Positions 6,793 to 11,460 of a stretch of DNA of 11,460 nucleotides are shown piece by piece. The notes under the pieces are model-generated. The model was given only the letters and a program-made list of their open reading frames with translations. It ran no database searches and was not told where the DNA came from. The DNA is taken from positions 1-11,460 of the forward strand of contig JAITEC010000069.1 in assembly GCA_031282225.1 (NCBI GenBank), given 5' to 3'. The stretch's first letter is position 1, and every line of letters starts with the position of its first letter. This DNA comes from Oscillospiraceae bacterium. Its GTDB lineage: Bacteria; Bacillota; Clostridia; Oscillospirales; Oscillospiraceae. The position numbers were made by a program, and so were the translations under genes.

Positions 6793-9414
6793 TTAGTCAG
6801 TCCTCAGCGCCGCCACGGGATCCTTGCGTGCGGCTATGCGCGAGGGTATGAGGCCGGATATGAGCGTGAGCGCCACGGACAGCGCGACGAGCCCCGCGCC
6901 TCCGGCGAGCGGCAGCCGAGAGAGGTTCGATATGCCGGCGTACTTGTCTATTATGAGGCTCGCGGGTATGTTCAGCAGCAGCGTCACCGCTATGCCCAGG
7001 GCGCCCGCCGTGAAGCCCACTATCATGGTCTCCGCGTTGAACACGCCGCCGATATCGCCGCGGCTGGCTCCAATAGCCTTTAATATGCCTATCTCCTTCG
7101 TGCGCTCGAGCACGCTGACGTATGTAATAATCCCTATCATTATGCTGGACACCACGAGGCTTATGCCCACAAAGCCCATCAGCAGCGCGCTGATAGCCGT
7201 AATTATGCTGCTCACACTGCTCATGAGCAGCCCCACGAAATCGGTGTAGTGGAGCACCTGCGCATCCTCGCCGCTCGCAGCGGCCCTCTGTGTCATCTCG
7301 TCGTTGTACCTGTCGATGAACTCCACTATCTTGTCCTTGCTGCCAAAGTCGCGGGGGTAGATGTTTATCCCGCTCGGGCGCGACTGGTCAACGACGCCCA
7401 GCTTGGCGAGGTTGCCCTCTATAGTGGCGGAACTCGTGGAGGCATAGTTTTCCATCATGGCGGCTATCTGCTCGTCCGTCATGCCCTCCATCATCGCCCT
7501 GTACTCCTCCGGCACTTGCGATATGTCGAATTCCTGCGGCTCTTGTCCGGGTCCTCCGAACGGCTTGCCGGAAAAAACATCGGACTCCATGTCCGCCAGC
7601 TGCTCCCGTACTATCTCGTACTCGCCCGTGCGGTCTATGACGTATTTCGGCAGTTCCGGCAGATACAGCGCGTTCGCGTTGCCCGCTCCAATGGCGGAAT
7701 CGGCGTTGGGACGGACTATCCCCACGACTGTCAGCATTATGGCGCCCTCGAGCGCCGAGCGCATATAATCCTCGCTGCCGCTCATGTCGCGCCAGAGCCC
7801 GCCCGACTTCTGGTACAGGGCGGCGTTCGGCAGCAGTTTATATGTCAGGGACAATATCTCGTCGTATGTAAATTCCATGGGCTGTGACTCTATCTTCTCG
7901 CCGGCCACGAGCTTGCCTATTGTGTCGCGCAGATCCCCCTGCTCTTTCAGGCCAAGGCAATACAGCCCGTAGTCCGTGATCTCGCTGTCCTCCGTGACAG
8001 CTATCAATATCTCATCGTATCGCTCCGGCCAGCGGCCCGCGAGAACGTCGTACTGTTTTTTGAGCAGTTCCCGGTTGTCTATCATCTCGCCCCAAATATT
8101 GCTGTTTTGCATCATCATGTTGTTGCTCATCATGGTCCCCTGAAGCGACGACTCGTCAGGGGCGCCGCCGCCGAGCATTGACTGCATGAACAGCGGGGGG
8201 TTTATGTGCGCCGCTCCGTCCGCCCCCTCCCTGTAGACATTGAGCTGCGCGTTTGAGTACGTGTACCCTATGGCGTTCACCCACTCGTCCAGTTCGCCGG
8301 AGTGCGTCTCTATGTACTCCTTAAACGAGCGAAGGTCGTTCTTCTCCGCCGTGGCGGCACCCATCACGCCTATCATGTCTGTCATAATATCTAAACTGTA
8401 TATCTTCTCGGCGTTGGGATCTCGCTCCTCCCCGCCGGCCCTGTCCGCCATGGCGCCCATTATGGCGTCGAGGTCCGCCGTCTGCTCTTGTATCTGTAGC
8501 GGATATGTGGACAGCGTGTCCTCCTGAACCTTTTCGATGTACGACTGCATGCCGTTTGAAAGCGACATGATGAGCGCTATGCCTATTATGCCTATGCTGC
8601 CCGCGAACGCCGTGAGGAACGTGCGCCCTTTCTTCGTCATGAGGTTGTTCATGCTCAGCGACAGCGCCGTGAGGAACCCCATGGAGGGCTTGCGCTCGTT
8701 CTTGGCTCCGCTGCGGGCGCGCGGCTGCGTATCGGCGTTCGCGGGATCGCTGTCGCTGATGACCTTGCCGTCGAGCAGGCGCACTATGCGCGTTGAGTAC
8801 CTGTCGGCGAGTTCGCCGTTGTGCGTGACCATGATGACGAGCTTGTCGCTGGCAATCTCCTTTAGTATCTCCATTATCTGTACGGACGTCTCGCTGTCGA
8901 GCGCGCCTGTCGGCTCATCTGCCATTAGTATGTCCGGGTTGTTGACGAGCGCGCGCGCGATGGCCACGCGCTGCATCTGCCCGCCCGACATCTGGTTTGG
9001 CTTTTTGTTCAGCTGGTCTCCCAGTCCCACTCGCTCCAGGGCGTCTGTCGCGCGGCGCCGCCGCTCCGCCTTGCCCACGCCGGACAACGTCATTGCCAGC
9101 TCCACATTGTTAAGGACGCTCTGATGTGTTATGAGATTATATGTCTGGAACACAAATCCGATACGTCGGTTGCGGTAGTTGTCCCAGTCCCTGTCGCTGT
9201 AGTCGCGGGTGCTGCGCCCGTTTATTACAAGGTCTCCCTCGGAGTAGCGGTCGAGCCCGCCCAGGATGTTGAGCATCGTCGTCTTGCCGCAGCCGCTCGG
9301 CCCCAATATGGACACGAACTCGCTGTCCCGAAACGTGAGGTTGATGTTCCGCAGCGCATGTACGGTGGCGCCGCCCGCTTTGTAATCCTTTACGATGTCT
9401 ATCAGTTGAACCAT
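6793..9414 (-). CDS. MacB-like ABC exporter: ATPase fused to FtsX permease with large extracellular domain
   Basis: A membrane ABC protein of the mechanotransmission (MacB/FtsX, type VII) class, 873 aa. The N-terminal ATPase (about 1-225) has Walker A GPSGCGKT (38-45), Q-loop Gln90, signature SGGQMQRVAIARAL (143-156), Walker B ILMADEPTGALD (162-173) and switch His198. A basic linker leads to helix 1 (about 265-286), an extracellular domain of roughly 440 residues, and helices 2-4 (about 728-857). ERTKEIGILKAIGAS (770-784) and the ending RIAARKDPVAALRTD are standard FtsX-family strings. MacB itself is around 650 aa, so the extracellular domain is about twice as large as usual; it has methionine-rich segments at 410-444 and 641-654. 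ATG 9414 has GGAGGG 11 nt upstream. Its cargo (peptide, lipoprotein, antibiotic or signal) cannot be told, and no partner gene is adjacent. Confidence 0.93.
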   Translation of the reverse strand: MVQLIDIVKDYKAGGATVHALRNINLTFRDSEFVSILGPSGCGKTTMLNILGGLDRYSEGDLVINGRSTRDYSDRDWDNYRNRRIGFVFQTYNLITHQSVLNNVELAMTLSGVGKAERRRRATDALERVGLGDQLNKKPNQMSGGQMQRVAIARALVNNPDILMADEPTGALDSETSVQIMEILKEIASDKLVIMVTHNGELADRYSTRIVRLLDGKVISDSDPANADTQPRARSGAKNERKPSMGFLTALSLSMNNLMTKKGRTFLTAFAGSIGIIGIALIMSLSNGMQSYIEKVQEDTLSTYPLQIQEQTADLDAIMGAMADRAGGEERDPNAEKIYSLDIMTDMIGVMGAATAEKNDLRSFKEYIETHSGELDEWVNAIGYTYSNAQLNVYREGADGAAHINPPLFMQSMLGGGAPDESSLQGTMMSNNMMMQNSNIWGEMIDNRELLKKQYDVLAGRWPERYDEILIAVTEDSEITDYGLYCLGLKEQGDLRDTIGKLVAGEKIESQPMEFTYDEILSLTYKLLPNAALYQKSGGLWRDMSGSEDYMRSALEGAIMLTVVGIVRPNADSAIGAGNANALYLPELPKYVIDRTGEYEIVREQLADMESDVFSGKPFGGPGQEPQEFDISQVPEEYRAMMEGMTDEQIAAMMENYASTSSATIEGNLAKLGVVDQSRPSGINIYPRDFGSKDKIVEFIDRYNDEMTQRAAASGEDAQVLHYTDFVGLLMSSVSSIITAISALLMGFVGISLVVSSIMIGIITYVSVLERTKEIGILKAIGASRGDIGGVFNAETMIVGFTAGALGIAVTLLLNIPASLIIDKYAGISNLSRLPLAGGAGLVALSVALTLISGLIPSRIAARKDPVAALRTD

Positions 9415-9455
9415 TGCGCGTCTTACCCTCCAAAATCCAGCAGTTGATATTAGTT

Positions 9456-9484
9456 AGCATAAATCGCCGCCAAACGGCTGTCAA
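9456..9484 (-). promoter_or_regulatory. Promoter of the ABC exporter gene
   Basis: The minus strand has a perfect -35 TTGACA (9479-9484), a 17-nt spacer and -10 TATGCT (9456-9461), four of six consensus bases. The start point would lie near 9449, giving a leader of about 35 nt that contains GGAGGG at 9426-9431. Confidence 0.65.
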
Positions 9485-9489
9485 GCCAT

Positions 9490-9499
9490 TTTCCGGAAA
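9490..9499. promoter_or_regulatory. 10-bp palindrome just upstream of the exporter promoter
   Basis: TTTCCGGAAA is a perfect palindrome about 40-50 nt upstream of the inferred exporter start point, directly next to the -35 element and touching the large inverted repeat. The position suits an activator site. No regulator is known; inference only. Confidence 0.3.
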
Positions 9500-9582
9500 T
9501 TCACGATTTGTTTGCGGAATGTTAATATTTACATCGACGCGCCGACGAAAAATATTAATATTCAGTAAACAAATCGTGAATT
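9498..9582. repeat. 85-bp long imperfect inverted repeat between divergent promoters
   Basis: Positions 9498-9530 pair with 9550-9582 over 33 positions: 30 Watson-Crick pairs, two G-T pairs (9514/9566, 9521/9559) and one mismatch (9516/9564). The outer 16 bp are perfect (AATTCACGATTTGTTT and its complement), and the inner arms are AT-rich around TTAATATT. The centre is 19 nt and GC-richer. It fills the gap between the exporter promoter (minus) and the hsp20 promoter (plus), and neither predicted transcript includes it. It could be paired operator sites, a miniature palindromic mobile or repeat element, or a cruciform-forming insulator. Confidence 0.9.
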
Positions 9583-9596
9583 AATTATGAATTATA

Positions 9597-9625
9597 TTGA
9601 CAATATACCGGCGCTGTGGTATAAA
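9597..9625 (+). promoter_or_regulatory. Sigma-A promoter of hsp20
   Basis: TTGACA (9597-9602), a 17-nt spacer and TATAAA (9620-9625) form a near-consensus vegetative promoter. The start point falls near 9632, inside the CIRCE element, so a repressor bound there would block transcription. Confidence 0.85.
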
Positions 9626-9628
9626 TAA

Positions 9629-9655
9629 TTAGCACTCGCCGGCCGAGAGTGCTAA
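9629..9655 (+). promoter_or_regulatory. CIRCE operator (HrcA binding site)
   Basis: TTAGCACTC, nine spacer bases, then GAGTGCTAA: an exact match to the CIRCE consensus. HrcA represses genes downstream of this element until heat stress ties up its GroEL chaperone. It overlaps the predicted start point of hsp20 and would also form a hairpin in the mRNA leader. An hrcA gene is not in the window. Confidence 0.97.
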
Positions 9656-9687
9656 TAAAAAAATTATTAGTGAAGGAGTTGTTGATC

Positions 9688-10140
9688 ATGGCAGGGCTTA
9701 TACCGTTCAATCGCAAAAACAACGCTCTCGCGCGCTCAACCACCGGTTTTGAGGACTTCTACAACATGCTTGACGACTTTTTTAGCGACAGCCTGCTGTC
9801 GGGCCGCAGCTTGTTGAGGGATACCTTCAAAATCGACATCGAGGAGACTGAAACGGAATACCTCATCGACGCGGAACTGCCCGGTGTCAGTAAAGAAGAT
9901 ATCGATTTGGGCATAGAGGACGAAAACCTCTGCATCTCCGTCAGCCGGTCGGAGGAGATTAACAAAGACGGGAAAAACTATGTCCACAGGGAGCGCCGCG
10001 CCGGCTCCATGAGCCGCAGGATCCGCTTGGCCAACGCAAAGCTCGACGGGATCACGGCAAAACTTGAAGACGGGGTATTGACGGTGACCATCCCGAAAGA
10101 CAAGGCGGAGCCGCACTCGCGCAAAATAGAGATCGAATAG
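9688..10140 (+). CDS. hsp20: Small heat shock protein, Hsp20/alpha-crystallin family
   Basis: An ATP-independent holdase chaperone of 150 aa that forms oligomers and keeps unfolding proteins soluble. The N-terminal arm (1-45) includes FEDFYNMLDDFF. The alpha-crystallin domain (about 46-138) begins FKIDIEETETEYLIDAELPG and ends with the signature LEDGVLTVTIPK. The C-terminal I-X-I anchoring motif is IEI in RKIEIE. The start ATG 9688-9690 is set by GAAGGAG, which ends about 9 nt upstream; an in-frame upstream extension would begin inside the CIRCE element and is not credible. It is transcribed as a single gene from a CIRCE-controlled promoter, so heat induction through HrcA is expected. A hairpin follows the gene. 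Confidence 0.96.
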   Translation: MAGLIPFNRKNNALARSTTGFEDFYNMLDDFFSDSLLSGRSLLRDTFKIDIEETETEYLIDAELPGVSKEDIDLGIEDENLCISVSRSEEINKDGKNYVHRERRAGSMSRRIRLANAKLDGITAKLEDGVLTVTIPKDKAEPHSRKIEIE

Positions 10141-10158
10141 CCCAGGCACCGGCGCAAG

Positions 10159-10184
10159 GGGGATTGCGGAATACCGCGATCCCC
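10159..10184 (+). terminator. Hairpin after hsp20, probable terminator
   Basis: GGGGATTGCGG, loop AATA, CCGCGATCCCC: an 11-bp stem with one G-T pair, 18 nt after the hsp20 stop. The tract that follows (TCTATGTCC) is poor in T, so termination may be partial or factor-assisted; the stem may also protect the mRNA 3' end. Confidence 0.6.
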
Positions 10185-10236
10185 TCTATGTCCGCATTTG
10201 GTTAGTCTTGTATAATAACATACCGTAAAAAAAGTG

Positions 10237-10265
10237 TTGACAATCCACGTCCCATGTGCTAGAAT
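10237..10265 (+). promoter_or_regulatory. Sigma-A promoter of the FTR1 iron permease gene
   Basis: A perfect TTGACA (10237-10242), 17-nt spacer and TAGAAT (10260-10265), with the same -10 hexamer as the glycyl radical operon promoter. The start point would be near 10272, leaving a leader of about 130 nt. No obvious Fur-type box overlaps it. Confidence 0.8.
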
Positions 10266-10274
10266 ATCTACCAT

Positions 10275-10348
10275 GTTAGTGATTTAGAACATAGTGCGGG
10301 CGCGGGTGCGCGTGGGTCGAGTCGCCATTTTTGTTCTAATATGCTAAC
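10275..10348 (+). promoter_or_regulatory. Structured 5' leader of the iron permease gene (candidate cis-regulatory RNA)
   Basis: Two helices share one centre: GTTAG (10275-10279) with CTAAC (10344-10348), and TTAGAACA (10284-10291) with TGTTCTAA (10332-10339), separated by a small internal loop. They close a GC-rich apical region that can form GCGC-GGGT-GCGC (10300-10311). The base of the stem is within a few nt of the inferred start point and ends 36 nt before the Shine-Dalgarno region, which is the layout of a riboswitch or protein-binding leader. A T5 run (10328-10332) lies in the 3' arm. It does not match a riboswitch class I can recall. Confidence 0.45.
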
Positions 10349-10402
10349 TTAGTTGGCGCGCACGGCGCGGCAGATCGATTCGGAAAGGAGGGAGGTTTCA
10401 AG

Positions 10403-11460
10403 GTGCGAAAGGTATTTGCCGTTGCAGCGGCCGCAGTTTTTGTCCTCGCGCTCGCCCCGGCGCCCGCTATGGCGGCTGAGTATGAGACATGGGGCGACAT
10501 CGCCGATGCAATGGAGGCCGTGCTGAACGACGCCTACGCGCTTTATGTGTCCGGCGACGCGCCGTCCGCTAAAGACGGCGTCAACGACGCGTACTACGGG
10601 TACTATGAGGCGCTGGGATTTGAAAAACAGGTCAAGTCGCGCGTTTCCGGCAACCGGGCCGCCACGGTAGAGCTGCAGTTCAGCTTCGCGAAATCCGCAA
10701 TAAACTCGGGCGCGCCAAACGAGGAAGTCAAAGCGCTGCTCGACGAACTGTCGGGCTTCCTGCACGAGGACGCGGGCGCGCTCGACGGCACGGTCGGCGA
10801 AAACGGCGCGGCGGACGACAGCGGCGCGGTAGTACTGATCGAATCGCTGCTGATTATCACGCGCGAGGGCTTTGAGGCGATACTGATAGTGGGAGCCATC
10901 ATCGCGTATCTTGTCAAGTCGGGCAACGGCGGCAAGGTGGGAGCGGTCTACAAAGGGTCGGCGATAGCGCTCGCGGCCAGCGTGGCGATGGCGTTCGCCC
11001 TGAGCGCGATAACGAACTCCGGCGGGGCCAAAAACCAAGAGATCATAGAGGGCGCCACAATGCTCGTCGCCGTCGCCGTGCTGTTCTATGTCAGCAACTG
11101 GATGGTGTCAAAGGCCGAGTCCGCCGCGTGGACAAGCTACATAGAGGGCAAGGTGCAAAGCTCAATAACAACAGGCAGCGTGTTCTCGCTCTCGTTCGCG
11201 GCGTTTCTGGCAGTGTTCCGGGAGGGCGCGGAGACGATACTGTTCTACCAGGCCCTGCTGGCAGACACGGACGGGCACATCGGCATGATATGGCTAGGGC
11301 TCGGCATCGGCGTTGCCGCGCTCGTCGTAATCTACTTGCTCATCCGCTTTATGAGCATAAGGCTGCCGCTCAAACCGTTTTTCTTGGGGACGAGCATACT
11401 GATGTTCCTGATGTCGGTTACATTCATCGGTTCTGGCATCAAGGAGCTCAGCGAGGGGGA
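10403..11460 (+). CDS. FTR1-family iron permease with signal peptide, 3' end cut by window edge
   Basis: A membrane iron importer related to yeast Ftr1 and bacterial EfeU. I translated 352 codons to the right edge with no stop. Residues 1-24 are a signal peptide (MRKVFAV, hydrophobic core, cleavage after AMA). An extracytoplasmic domain (about 25-140), mostly helical-looking and acidic, precedes the permease, as in several bacterial FTR1 proteins. The permease carries two REXXE iron-binding motifs, REGFE (154-158) and REGAE (273-277), each in a hydrophobic helix, with further helices around 187-205, 218-232, 294-315 and 328-345. The GTG start has GGAGG 7 nt upstream in a purine-rich tract (10383-10395); no in-frame ATG comes before the signal peptide. 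It has its own promoter and a structured leader. Any periplasmic or lipoprotein partner would lie beyond the edge. Confidence 0.93.
   Translation, partial: MRKVFAVAAAAVFVLALAPAPAMAAEYETWGDIADAMEAVLNDAYALYVSGDAPSAKDGVNDAYYGYYEALGFEKQVKSRVSGNRAATVELQFSFAKSAINSGAPNEEVKALLDELSGFLHEDAGALDGTVGENGAADDSGAVVLIESLLIITREGFEAILIVGAIIAYLVKSGNGGKVGAVYKGSAIALAASVAMAFALSAITNSGGAKNQEIIEGATMLVAVAVLFYVSNWMVSKAESAAWTSYIEGKVQSSITTGSVFSLSFAAFLAVFREGAETILFYQALLADTDGHIGMIWLGLGIGVAALVVIYLLIRFMSIRLPLKPFFLGTSILMFLMSVTFIGSGIKELSEG

Noticed and set aside
9649..9687. Upstream start for hsp20
   Set aside because: It begins within the CIRCE half-site, lacks a ribosome binding site and adds a sequence foreign to Hsp20; the ATG at 9688 has a good one.
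10211..10216. TATAAT between hsp20 and the iron permease gene as a second promoter
   Set aside because: There is no -35 at 17 nt upstream and no TGn extension; the TTGACA/TAGAAT pair 50 nt further on is much better.
9452..10349. Shared 10-mer TATGCTAACT (minus strand at 9452-9461, plus strand at 10340-10349)
   Set aside because: Matches of this length are expected by chance many times in 11 kb; no longer shared sequence surrounds it.
10349..11038. Open reading frame of 229 codons on the minus strand
   Set aside because: Covers the FTR1 gene on the opposite strand; the plus-strand frame has a signal peptide and two REXXE motifs, so this is a shadow.
1..11460. Mobile element, CRISPR array, tRNA or rRNA
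   Set aside because: No transposase, integrase, direct repeat series, cloverleaf or rRNA-like segment was seen by eye on either strand.

Overview
The window looks like a chromosomal segment of an anaerobic Gram-positive bacterium, most likely a GC-rich member of the Clostridia or a relative. The grounds are an oxygen-sensitive glycyl radical enzyme with its activase, a perfect CIRCE operator in front of a small heat shock gene, strong AGGAGG-type ribosome binding sites, textbook TTGACA promoters, several TTG starts, and a fused ABC/FtsX exporter of a Firmicutes-like kind. No tRNA, rRNA, CRISPR array, transposase or prophage gene was seen. The taxonomic call is inference.

Left part (1-3465, minus strand): a two-gene glycyl radical module. 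The enzyme (872 aa) is followed directly by its radical SAM activase, which runs off the left edge. It has its own sigma-A type promoter and a near-ideal ribosome binding site. The active site has the Cys-Val-Glu-Pro signature of dehydratase/lyase-type enzymes, but the substrate cannot be read from the sequence.

Middle (3480-6788, minus strand): a tight five-gene operon in the order VOC/glyoxalase-like protein, hisA, hisF, hisIE and a six-helix membrane protein of the YjdF/DUF2238 type. hisA/hisF and hisF/hisIE each overlap by 4 nt. The three his products catalyse consecutive steps of histidine synthesis (HisIE, then HisA, then HisF). HisH, the glutaminase partner of HisF, is not in the window.

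Next (6793-9484, minus strand): an 873-aa MacB-like ABC exporter, with the ATPase fused to an FtsX permease that has an unusually large, locally methionine-rich extracellular domain. It has its own TTGACA promoter.

Right part (9485-11460, plus strand): a divergent intergenic region with an 85-bp near-perfect inverted repeat lying between, but apparently outside, the two divergent transcripts. It is followed by an hsp20 gene under a sigma-A promoter and CIRCE. A hairpin separates hsp20 from an FTR1-family iron permease gene with a signal peptide. That gene has its own consensus promoter and a roughly 130-nt leader that can fold into a long-range stem. The permease gene is cut by the right edge.

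Most of this is recognisable biology. The items most worth a second look are the 85-bp inverted repeat, the structured leader of the iron permease, and the unassigned glycyl radical enzyme with its four-cysteine segment.
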